A DNA stretch of 40,400 nt, taken from the IMG/VR virus record IMGVR_UViG_3300030419_000990, positions 1-40,400 of that record; one strand, given 5' to 3'. Shown here in pieces: positions 1-7,534 of the stretch. Origin of the DNA: a virus. Below the pieces are notes generated by a model. The model was given only the letters and a program-made list of their open reading frames with translations. It was not told the DNA's origin and searched no databases. Positions within the stretch are counted from its first letter, which is position 1; every line of letters begins with the position of its first letter. The position numbers and the translations under genes were made by a program.

Positions 1-17
1 ACTTGCATAGTTAATTT

Positions 18-56
18 TGGTGGGGAGAGGAAGTATATTCTTCTTCCCATCATTTT
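18..56 (+). terminator. Terminator-like hairpin after the upstream (probable capsid) gene
   Basis: Positions 18-30 pair with 40-52 over 13 consecutive positions (three are G-T wobbles) around a 9-base loop, and TTTTC follows at 53-57. In T7 a terminator sits between the capsid gene and the tail tubular A gene; the next gene here is tail-tube A-like, so the position matches. One frame ends in a TAG at 8-10, which may be the last codon of the gene off the left edge. Termination is inferred from structure only. Confidence 0.6.
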
Positions 57-73
57 CTCATATAGGATAACAG

Positions 74-1009
74 ATGGCAAATACCTTTTTAATATATACT
101 AACGATGTTCTTGCTAAGATGAATGAAGTACAATTAACTTCTTCTGATTTTAGTAGTTCTCGTGGTATTCAAACACAAGCTAAAAATGCTGTAAATCAAG
201 CGATTAGATATATTAATCAAAAAGAGTTTGCTTGGCCTTTTAATGCAGCAGAAGCTTCAAAAACATTAACTGCAGGAATTACAAGATATTCATTGCCTTC
301 TAATACAAAACATGTAGATTATGCTTCTTTTAGAATTAAAAAAAGTGATACATTAGGAAATGCTTCACAACATTTATCGGTATTAAATTACCATGAATAT
401 GTAGACAGACATATAAATCAAGAAGATGAAGTAGTTAGTACCGCATTAAATGGTTCTCATACTGATTCTGTTACAACTATAACAGTAGATTCGACTACAG
501 GATTTGATTCTACTGGCACAATTGTTGTAGGTACAGAAGAGATTACATATACAGGAACTAGTTCCACTACCTTTACAGGAGCTACAAGAGGAGCAGGAGG
601 AACAACTGCTGCTGCTCATTCAGATGATGATACTGTAACACAATTTGATGGTGGAAGTATTCCTTCCCATGTAATTCGTACTCCTGATAATGGCTATGGT
701 TTATTTCCATATCCAGATAAAGCATACACATTAGCATTTGATTATTATACACATCCTAGTTCTGATTTAGATGCTCATGGTGATACAACTACTATTCCAG
801 ATAGGTTTAAACATGTAATTGTAGATGGGGCAGTATCTTATGTATATTTATACAGAAGTGAAGTACCTTTATATGAAAGAAGTTTTGCATTATTTAATGA
901 GGGTATAAAACACATGCAAACACTTTTAATAAATAGATTTGATTACGTGCGAAGTACTTACATACCTCGTTCAACTAATTCTGCATATACCACCTCTTCA
1001 TCATTTTAG
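74..1009 (+). CDS. Tail tubular protein A-like head-tail adaptor
   Basis: The 311-residue protein starts with a helical segment (about 1-55, containing EFAWPF) and a short beta region (TRYSLP). This resembles the gp11/tail tubular A adaptors that join the portal to the tail nozzle in podoviruses. Residues about 120-190 form a Thr/Gly-rich beta insert (TGFDSTGTIVVGTEEITYTG), a module common in marine phage structural proteins that looks like an inserted surface domain. The C-terminal part returns to the adaptor-like fold. It is the first gene after the hairpin at 18-56, and the tail-tube B-like gene lies 1.9 kb downstream with small structural genes between. The size is larger than T7 gp11 (about 196 residues), which the insert would account for. 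The family call rests on pattern and position. Confidence 0.6.
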   Translation: MANTFLIYTNDVLAKMNEVQLTSSDFSSSRGIQTQAKNAVNQAIRYINQKEFAWPFNAAEASKTLTAGITRYSLPSNTKHVDYASFRIKKSDTLGNASQHLSVLNYHEYVDRHINQEDEVVSTALNGSHTDSVTTITVDSTTGFDSTGTIVVGTEEITYTGTSSTTFTGATRGAGGTTAAAHSDDDTVTQFDGGSIPSHVIRTPDNGYGLFPYPDKAYTLAFDYYTHPSSDLDAHGDTTTIPDRFKHVIVDGAVSYVYLYRSEVPLYERSFALFNEGIKHMQTLLINRFDYVRSTYIPRSTNSAYTTSSSF

Positions 1010-1030
1010 TTATAAAGAAAGGAAAATAAA

Positions 1031-1330
1031 ATGACGCAAATACCTCAAGGTAATAATATGTTTTGGGATGTGCAGTCTGTAATTACTGTAGGTTCTAGTG
1101 CAGCCCAAACAAATGTTTCAAATTATAATGTAGCTACAATGCATTTAAATGGAGAAGCTTACGTTAATTTTAGTAGCTCAAGTACTGCTGCAGTAAGTAC
1201 AGCAAATGATATTAAATTAGCTGCAGGTCTTCACTCATTAACTGTTCCAAAACAAGTAGGAAATAATCAATATTTAAATTACGCTCGTGTTGGTGGTACG
1301 GATGTAACTATGCGTCTAGTATTATCGTAA
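1031..1330 (+). CDS. Small putative structural protein
   Basis: I do not recognise a family. The 99 residues are rich in Ser, Ala, Val and Asn, have no charged clusters or membrane segment, and read as an all-beta protein. The start follows AAAGGAAAATAAA. It sits between the adaptor and a pair of duplicated beta-rich proteins, so a minor virion, decoration or tail role is likely by position only. Confidence 0.6.
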   Translation: MTQIPQGNNMFWDVQSVITVGSSAAQTNVSNYNVATMHLNGEAYVNFSSSSTAAVSTANDIKLAAGLHSLTVPKQVGNNQYLNYARVGGTDVTMRLVLS

Positions 1331-1340
1331 GGAGAATAGA

Positions 1341-1826
1341 ATGGGAATTTTATCAGGACTTATAAGTGAAAATGTTGATAGGCATACTCAAGATATTGTA
1401 ACTCTTACTGCAACAGCTTCAATAACTACAGCAGATCATTCAGGAAGAACACTTCTGATGGGTGAGGTAGGTGGTGATGCTGCTGCTACTTTTACACTTC
1501 CAGCAGCCACAGGAACAGGAAGTGTTTTTAGATTTGTTGTTTCTGTAATTAATACTTCAAACTACTTAATTAAAGTAGCAGACGCAACAGATACTATAGA
1601 TGGTCAAATTGTAATTACTGATGCAGATGGAACAGACGCTGCTTCATTTGTAACTGCTGCTACTTCAGATACCATCACACTCAATGGCACAACTACCGGT
1701 GGGGGTGCTATTGGTGACTATGTTGAATTGATAGATATAGCATCTAACCAATATGCAGTAAGTGGCATGGTAACATGTGCTGCTGGTTCAAATATTGCAA
1801 CTATGTTTAGTGCTACTGTATCATAA
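1341..1826 (+). CDS. Beta-rich structural protein, first copy of a tandem pair
   Basis: The 161-residue protein shares most of its length with the next gene: both contain LMGEVGGDA, TFTLPAATG, IKVADATDTIDG and end in FSATVS. The lack of charged clusters and the Thr/Ala/Gly richness suggest a beta-sandwich or beta-helix tail or capsid decoration protein. The LPAATG block also looks like the C-terminal part of phage fibre proteins (compare the last 100 residues of the 1035-residue fibre downstream). It begins after AAGGAGAATAGA, a good ribosome binding site. The exact role is unknown; a distal tail or decoration part is the best guess from position. Confidence 0.6.
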   Translation: MGILSGLISENVDRHTQDIVTLTATASITTADHSGRTLLMGEVGGDAAATFTLPAATGTGSVFRFVVSVINTSNYLIKVADATDTIDGQIVITDADGTDAASFVTAATSDTITLNGTTTGGGAIGDYVELIDIASNQYAVSGMVTCAAGSNIATMFSATVS

Positions 1827-1864
1827 TATATGTACATTAATCTTAGCTAAGAAAGGAATATAAA

Positions 1865-2461
1865 ATGGCAAGTTTTAAATTGACACAGGGTATATCTCGT
1901 GTCCCTGAAGATGTCTTTGTCGAAGATGGCATGACTGTAACTTCAGGAGGTTTAACAGTTACTGCTGGTGGTGTTACAGTTACTGCAGGAACAACTACTC
2001 TTGGAGGATCACTTGTTCGTGATCTTGTAACGCTTACTGCAGATACTACTATTACACAAGCAGATCATGCAGGACGTATTTTGCTTATGGGTGAAGTAGG
2101 CGGTGATGCTTCTGCTACCTTTACTCTTCCAGCAGCTACTGGCTCTGGTGATGAATACAAATTTATTGTATCTGTTGTCAATACCTCTAACTATGTAATT
2201 AAAGTTGCAGACGCTACTGATACCATTGATGGTTCAGTGGTTGTGACAAATGATAGTTCAGCAGGTGGTACAGCTTCGTTAATCTCATGGCCTACTGTAG
2301 CTGCTTCAGATACTATTACACTTGATGGTACAACTACTGGTGGTGCTCAAATAGGAGATTATGTTCTCTTAACAGATATTGCTACAAACCAGTATACAGT
2401 TAGTGGATTGCTTAATGCATCTGGAACTGAAGCTACACCATTTAGTGCTACTGTATCCTAA
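1865..2461 (+). CDS. Beta-rich structural protein, second copy of a tandem pair
   Basis: This 198-residue paralogue of the preceding gene differs mainly at the N-terminus. Residues about 20-50 hold a three-step repeat (VTSGGLTV, VTAGGVTV, VTAGTTTL) typical of trimeric fibre shafts or beta-solenoids. The rest follows the shared core with LMGEVGGDA and ATDTIDG. The short shaft plus shared head suggests a small fibre or spike. The stop codon overlaps the ATG of the Cys-rich peptide by one base (TAATG), so the two are probably translated together. Confidence 0.6.
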   Translation: MASFKLTQGISRVPEDVFVEDGMTVTSGGLTVTAGGVTVTAGTTTLGGSLVRDLVTLTADTTITQADHAGRILLMGEVGGDASATFTLPAATGSGDEYKFIVSVVNTSNYVIKVADATDTIDGSVVVTNDSSAGGTASLISWPTVAASDTITLDGTTTGGAQIGDYVLLTDIATNQYTVSGLLNASGTEATPFSATVS

Positions 2462-2580
2462 TGAACGATAATAACGCTGTTGCTGCAAAATGCGGTAATA
2501 AAAATTGCAAATGTGAGGATTGTAAATGTTCTCAAGAGGATTCTTGTGACTGTAAAGAAGGGTCAAATGAATGGCGATAA
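2461..2580 (+). CDS. Metallothionein-like 39-residue Cys-rich peptide
   Basis: The ATG at 2461 overlaps the stop of the gene before (TAATG) and the reading frame ends at 2580, ten bases into the next gene. The 39 residues contain seven cysteines at 11, 16, 18, 21, 23, 29 and 31, giving C-x4-C-x-C-x2-C-x-C-x5-C-x-C, with Lys, Asp and Glu between and no aromatic residue except Trp38. Repeated C-x-C motifs in a tiny soluble peptide are the signature of metallothioneins, which bind Zn, Cd or Cu as thiolate clusters. Its place inside the late structural operon suggests it is made with virion parts. It could be a virion component, a metal buffer during late infection, or a disulfide-stabilised peptide. 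Metal binding is inferred, not shown. Confidence 0.7.
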   Translation: MNDNNAVAAKCGNKNCKCEDCKCSQEDSCDCKEGSNEWR

Positions 2581-2912
2581 GACTAAAAAATGCAGCAGCA
2601 GCATTATCTAGTACTAACCTTACTTCAATATATACTTGTCCTTCTAATTTTACAGCAAGAATAAAAGAAGCATGGGTAACAAATGTAGATGGATCAAGTG
2701 CAGCTAACATAACTTTAAAATGGACAGATACTTCTGCAAGTGCTACGTATGATTTACTTAGCACTTTTAGCGTAGCTGCAGATAATTATTTACAACTTTC
2801 TGATACAAATATTATATTAGAAGCAGGAGATATTTTTAAAGCACAAGCTTCTGCTGCAGATGATCTTACTGTATCTTTATTTATTGAAGAAGAACTTAAT
2901 GTTACAGGATAA
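2571..2912 (+). CDS. Small putative structural protein
   Basis: The 113-residue beta-rich protein begins MAIRLKNAAAALSS and carries IYTCPSNFTARI, a pattern I associate with small phage proteins encoded near tail genes. No enzyme motif is visible. The start lies inside the end of the metallothionein-like gene in another frame, so expression is probably coupled. A decoration or tail-accessory role is likely by position. Confidence 0.6.
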   Translation: MAIRLKNAAAALSSTNLTSIYTCPSNFTARIKEAWVTNVDGSSAANITLKWTDTSASATYDLLSTFSVAADNYLQLSDTNIILEAGDIFKAQASAADDLTVSLFIEEELNVTG

Positions 2913-2918
2913 ATTTTA

Positions 2919-4427
2919 ATGCCCGATACTTCAGCTATATCTCCAGTTACAGTTTCTTTAGGAGGAGGTCTTATTTTAGATAAAGATGACTTTTCTATTC
3001 CTCCGGGAGCAGCAGTAACTTTACAAAACTTTGAACCAAGTATAAAGGGAGGTTATAGAAGACTTACTGGAAGTAGTAAGTTTGATAGCAACCAAGTTAA
3101 TGGCACAAGTCCAATTTTAGGAGTTAAGGTATTTAATAGTGGAGTATTAGCAACTTCAGGAAATTTGGTTAAATTTAGTACAGGAAGCGGTTGGTCTTCA
3201 AGTATTGCTACAAGAACTTCTGCTGGACGTTACAAATTTGACGATTTTAACTTTACAAATGCTCAAAAAATAGTAATGGTAGATGATGTAAATCAAGCTG
3301 CTACATATGATGGCACTACATATACTTTACTAAGTAGCACTGGTGCTCCTGCTGATCCATCTTCTGTAGCCGTATTTAGAGAACACATATTTTTTGCAGG
3401 TATGAGTAGTAATCCACAAGAAATTGTTTTTACTGCTCCTTTTCTTGAAAATGATTTTACTACTGCAAATGGAGCAGGATCTATAAAAGTTGATACAAGC
3501 ATTGTAGAATTAAAAGTATTTAGAGATGCTTTATTTATTTTTGGTAAAGACAAAATATATAGACTTACAGGAACAAGCGTAGCAGATTGGCAAGTAGTTC
3601 CTGTAACACGAACATTGGGGTGTGCTGATGGATTTTCTGTTCAAGAAATAGGTGGAGATCTTTTGTTTTTATCTCCTGATGGATTAAGAACAATTGCTGC
3701 TACAGCTAGAATTGGTGACGTAGAGTTAGGCACTGTATCTAAACCAATACAACCAAGAATTGAAGATATTGGATTTGATAATATTTCTTCTGTTATTGTT
3801 AGAGGAAAAAGTCAATACAGATTATTTTACCCAAAAACAGGAGGAACTGTAGAAAATAGTAATGGTATTCTTGCTACATTAAAAAGAACACAAGAGGGAA
3901 ATATTGGATTTGAATATGCAGATATAGTAGGAATAAAACCTTCTTCTATGGATTCTGGATTTATTAGTAATACAGAGTATATTATTGAAGGAGGATATGA
4001 TGGGTATGTGCGTAGGCAAGAAAGTGGTGATACTTTTGATGGATCAAATGTTATAGCTGTATATCGTTCTCCTGATTTATCTCTTGGAGACACTGGCATA
4101 AGAAAGCTTATGCAACGAGTTATTTTAAATTATGAAGTTGAAGGAACTATAGCGGCAGAACTTAGAGTTAGATATGATTCAGATGATAGAGATGTGCCTC
4201 AACCTGCAAAATTTGACATTACTTCTCCCGGAGGAATAGCAATTTTTGGTAGTTCTTCTTCTACATATAATAATGCAACATATGGATCAAGTGGTGCTCC
4301 TATATTTAGACGAGCTATAGAAGGGTCAGGTTTTTTAATTGCTGTTAAACTAAATCATAATAGTTCTAATAATCCTTTTACTTTACATTCATATCAATTA
4401 GAGTTTACAACTGGAGGACGTAGATAA
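2919..4427 (+). CDS. Tail tubular protein B-like nozzle protein
   Basis: The 502-residue protein opens with a line typical of podoviral nozzle proteins (GGLILDKDDFSIPPGAA, then LQNFEPSIKGGYRR). It continues with beta-propeller-like blades, including FREHIFFAG, LFIFGKDKIYRLTG and LLFLSPDGLRTIAAT. This is the usual layout of the gp12 or P22 gp10-like tail tube that extends from the adaptor. T7 gp12 is 794 residues, but the shorter versions in marine podoviruses are near this length. It ends in TAATG, overlapping the fibre gene that would attach to it. Good family call, with no structural check possible here. Confidence 0.65.
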   Translation: MPDTSAISPVTVSLGGGLILDKDDFSIPPGAAVTLQNFEPSIKGGYRRLTGSSKFDSNQVNGTSPILGVKVFNSGVLATSGNLVKFSTGSGWSSSIATRTSAGRYKFDDFNFTNAQKIVMVDDVNQAATYDGTTYTLLSSTGAPADPSSVAVFREHIFFAGMSSNPQEIVFTAPFLENDFTTANGAGSIKVDTSIVELKVFRDALFIFGKDKIYRLTGTSVADWQVVPVTRTLGCADGFSVQEIGGDLLFLSPDGLRTIAATARIGDVELGTVSKPIQPRIEDIGFDNISSVIVRGKSQYRLFYPKTGGTVENSNGILATLKRTQEGNIGFEYADIVGIKPSSMDSGFISNTEYIIEGGYDGYVRRQESGDTFDGSNVIAVYRSPDLSLGDTGIRKLMQRVILNYEVEGTIAAELRVRYDSDDRDVPQPAKFDITSPGGIAIFGSSSSTYNNATYGSSGAPIFRRAIEGSGFLIAVKLNHNSSNNPFTLHSYQLEFTTGGRR

Positions 4428-7400
4428 TGGGTTCAACGTATACAAGACAAAGTAGCACAGAAATTGTAGATGGAGAGGTTATTCAAGCATCAGATTTTAA
4501 TAATGAGTTTGAACAACTTGTATCTGCTTTTGCTGTATCTACTGGACATAGCCATGATGGGACAACTGCTGAAGGTGGTCCTGTAACCAAACTTTTAGGT
4601 ACGGCTATTACGATAGGAGATGGCACTGCTGGAACAGATATTGCAGTAACTTTTGATGGTGAAACAAGTGATGGTGTTTTAACTTGGATGGAAGATGAAG
4701 ACCATTTTAAATTTTCTGATGATGTAGTAATAGACAGCACTAAAAGACTGTATTTAAATGATGAAGGTGGAGAATATATTTACGGTGACGGAACAGATTT
4801 ATACTTAGTATCTGGTGCAGACATTAATATACCTGCAAACATAGGTATGACCTTTGGTGATGATGGTGAAAAAATAGAGGGTGATGGCACAGACTTAACC
4901 ATTAGTGGTAATAACATTAATCTTACTGCTACGGCTGATGTAAATATACCTTCTGGCGTAGGAGTAACTTTTGCTACAACTGAAAAAATAGAATCTGATG
5001 GAACTGATTTATCTATTACTGTAGGTAGTGGTGGAGATATTAATATTCCTGCTGATATTGGTGTAACTTTTGGTGATGATGGTGAAAAGATAGAAGGTGA
5101 CGGAACTGATTTAACTATAACTGGTAATAACATTAATCTTACTGCTACAGCAGATGTAGTAATTCCTGCTGATGTAGGCATTACTTTTGGCTCTGGTGAA
5201 AAAATAGAAGGTGATAGTACTGATCTAACAGTAACTTCTGGAGCAGATATTAATTTAACAGCTACAAGTGATGTAAACATTCCTTCTGGAGTAGGCGTAA
5301 CTTTTGGTGATGACGGTGAAAAGATAGAAGGCGATGGAACAAATTTAACTATTGAAACTTCAAATAATGTTACAATTGATGCTGCAGCAGATATTATTCT
5401 TGATGCAGGTGGAGCAGATGTAACATTGAAAGATGATGGAACTACTTTTGGAAGCTTGACAAACAGTAGTGGTGAGCTTGTAATTAAGTCTGGTTCTACA
5501 CCTACTACTGCATTAACATTTAGTGGTGCTAATGTAACTGGTGCAGGTACATATACTGGTGGTGGCACAATGACTACTGGTGGTAATATTGTGATACCTG
5601 ATGGGGGTAATATAGGATCAGCTTCTGATACAGATGCTATCTCTATTGCTTCTACTGGTGTAGTAACTTTTTCTCAAAGTCCAGTATTTCCTGATGGTGG
5701 TGTTCCTCTTGATGATCTAGACATAGATGGTGCTACAGATATTGGTGCAGACTTAACTACTTCTGATTTAATTATCGTAGATGATGGAGCAGGTGGAACT
5801 AATAGAAAAGCTGCTTTGTCTAGAATTAATACTTTAGTCCAAACTGCTGGTGGGTTTCCTTTAACTGCATTAGACATTGATGGAGGCACTGATATAGGTG
5901 AAGCCATAGTTGATGCTGATTTATTTATTATTGATAATGGAGCAGGTGGAACTAATAGAAAAGTTGAAGCTTCTAGAATTAAAACTTATATAGGTTCAGA
6001 TTTTTCTAATCCAGCTTCTGCAGATGGAGATTCTCTTGGTACATCATCTTTAGAGTGGAGTGATTTATATCTTGCTGATGGAGGTGTAATTTACTTTGGT
6101 AATGATCAAGAGATTACACTTACACATGCTGCTGATGATGGACTTGTTCTTAAACATGTAGGTACAGGAGATGGTAAAGAACCTTCTCTTACTTTTCAAG
6201 CAGGTGACAATGATATTGCAGTTAATGATGTGCTTGGTTCTATTTTCTTTCAAGCACCAGATGAAGGAGCAGGAACAGATGCTGTATTAGTTGCTGCTGG
6301 TATCGAAGCGGTATCAGAAGGAAACTTTGCAGCAGACAATAACGCTACAAAATTAAGTTTTAAAACGGCTGCTAGTGAAGCTGCCTCTGAAAAAATGTCT
6401 TTAAGTTCTGCAGGGTTACTTACAGTTGCAGATGATATAGTATTTAAAGATGGTGGAACTATTGGTGTATCTTCAGCTACGGATGCAATGACAGTTTCTT
6501 CAGGAGGTATTGTAACTTTTAAAGATGATATTATTATAAAAGATGGTGGCACAATAGGTTCTGCTTCTGCTACTGGTGCGATGACAGTAGCATCTACTGG
6601 TATAGTTACATTTGTAGACGATATCTTAATTAAAGACGGTGGCACAATAGGTTCAGCCTCTTCTACTAGTGCTATAACGGTAGCTTCTACTGGCATAGTA
6701 ACATTTGTCGATGACATTTTAATTAAAGATGGTGGAACAATAGGTTCTGCATCTTCTACTGGAGCAATAACTGTAGCCTCTACTGGTATTGTTACTTTTG
6801 TCGATGACATTTTAATTAAAGATGGTGGTACAATAGGTTCAGCTTCTTCTACTGGAGCAATAACAATAGCTTCTACTGGCATAGTAACATTTGTAGATGA
6901 TATAGTTATAAAAGATGCAGGAACAATTGGTAGTGCTAGTGATACAGATGCTATCTCTATATCTTCTGGAGGTGTAGTTAATATATCTGCTACTACAGCA
7001 AATACAAATGCATCTGATGGAGCATTAACAGTAGCAGGAGGAGCAGGTATAGCTGCTGATTTATCTGTAGGAGATGATCTAAGACTTATTTCAGATAGTG
7101 CTGTATTAAATTTTGGTGCAGATTCTGATGTTACCTTAACTCATGCTGCTGATGCAAGTCTTACTTTAGCTGGATCTACAGCAGCACAACTTATAATGTC
7201 TACAGGTTCTATACTACCTAATACAAATACTGATACCTCTAATTCAGGAAGTGTAACTTTAGATTTTAAAACATACCAAAACCATGTATTAACATTTACA
7301 GGCAACGTAACTTTAGCAAATCCAACTACAGAAACAGCAGGGCAAAGTGGAATTATAGTTTGTATTCAAGATGGCACTGGATCTCGTACTTTAAGTTTAG

Positions 7401-7534
7401 GCACTGACTACGAAACTGCTGGAGGGGCTGGTATAACTTTAAGTACAGCAGCTAATGCTGTAGATGTAATACCTTATTTTGTTAAGGCTAGTGGAAGTGT
7501 CCAACTTGGGGCCGTACAGAAAGCATTTTCATAA
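4427..7534 (+). CDS. Long repeat-containing tail fibre
   Basis: The 1035-residue protein has an N-terminal block (about 1-60) with GHSHDGTT, a motif common near the base of marine phage fibres. A first repeat region (about 140-310) has units containing KIEGDGTDLT and VxIPxxVGxTFG. A middle part has two copies of a DDLDIDGATDIG/ALDIDGGTDIG motif followed by DDGAGGTNRKA-like text. A second region (about 668-855) holds six 31-residue units built on IKDGGTIGSAS. The last 100 residues (DFKTYQNHVLTF onward) resemble a fibre tip or trimerisation head. Such regular Gly/Thr/Asp repeats form beta-solenoid or triple-beta shafts in fibres that touch the host surface. Several antisense open frames inside it are by-products of the repeats. 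Confidence 0.75.
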   Translation: MGSTYTRQSSTEIVDGEVIQASDFNNEFEQLVSAFAVSTGHSHDGTTAEGGPVTKLLGTAITIGDGTAGTDIAVTFDGETSDGVLTWMEDEDHFKFSDDVVIDSTKRLYLNDEGGEYIYGDGTDLYLVSGADINIPANIGMTFGDDGEKIEGDGTDLTISGNNINLTATADVNIPSGVGVTFATTEKIESDGTDLSITVGSGGDINIPADIGVTFGDDGEKIEGDGTDLTITGNNINLTATADVVIPADVGITFGSGEKIEGDSTDLTVTSGADINLTATSDVNIPSGVGVTFGDDGEKIEGDGTNLTIETSNNVTIDAAADIILDAGGADVTLKDDGTTFGSLTNSSGELVIKSGSTPTTALTFSGANVTGAGTYTGGGTMTTGGNIVIPDGGNIGSASDTDAISIASTGVVTFSQSPVFPDGGVPLDDLDIDGATDIGADLTTSDLIIVDDGAGGTNRKAALSRINTLVQTAGGFPLTALDIDGGTDIGEAIVDADLFIIDNGAGGTNRKVEASRIKTYIGSDFSNPASADGDSLGTSSLEWSDLYLADGGVIYFGNDQEITLTHAADDGLVLKHVGTGDGKEPSLTFQAGDNDIAVNDVLGSIFFQAPDEGAGTDAVLVAAGIEAVSEGNFAADNNATKLSFKTAASEAASEKMSLSSAGLLTVADDIVFKDGGTIGVSSATDAMTVSSGGIVTFKDDIIIKDGGTIGSASATGAMTVASTGIVTFVDDILIKDGGTIGSASSTSAITVASTGIVTFVDDILIKDGGTIGSASSTGAITVASTGIVTFVDDILIKDGGTIGSASSTGAITIASTGIVTFVDDIVIKDAGTIGSASDTDAISISSGGVVNISATTANTNASDGALTVAGGAGIAADLSVGDDLRLISDSAVLNFGADSDVTLTHAADASLTLAGSTAAQLIMSTGSILPNTNTDTSNSGSVTLDFKTYQNHVLTFTGNVTLANPTTETAGQSGIIVCIQDGTGSRTLSLGTDYETAGGAGITLSTAANAVDVIPYFVKASGSVQLGAVQKAFS
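4849..5350 (+). repeat. Imperfect fibre-shaft repeats, first array
   Basis: Five imperfect units begin near 4849, 4970, 5067, 5186 and 5301, each encoding a variant of TFGDDGEKIEGDGTDLT followed by an INLTATADVNIP-like stretch. Unit length varies (about 32-40 codons), so the array is older or more diverged than the second one. Confidence 0.75.
6431..6988 (+). repeat. Six tandem 93-bp units in the tail fibre gene
   Basis: Units start at 6431, 6524, 6617, 6710, 6803 and 6896, an exact 93-base period that keeps frame (31 residues each). The middle four are nearly identical at the DNA level, the outer two are more diverged, and a related single unit lies near 5582-5680. This pattern points to recent expansion by recombination or slippage, so shaft length may vary between related phages. 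Confidence 0.9.

Noticed and set aside
4780-6882. Long open frames on the minus strand inside the tail fibre gene (4780-5568 and 6250-6882)
   Set aside because: Their repetitive Pro/Ser/Val-rich products are mirror images of the fibre repeats, with no ribosome binding site or neighbour support.
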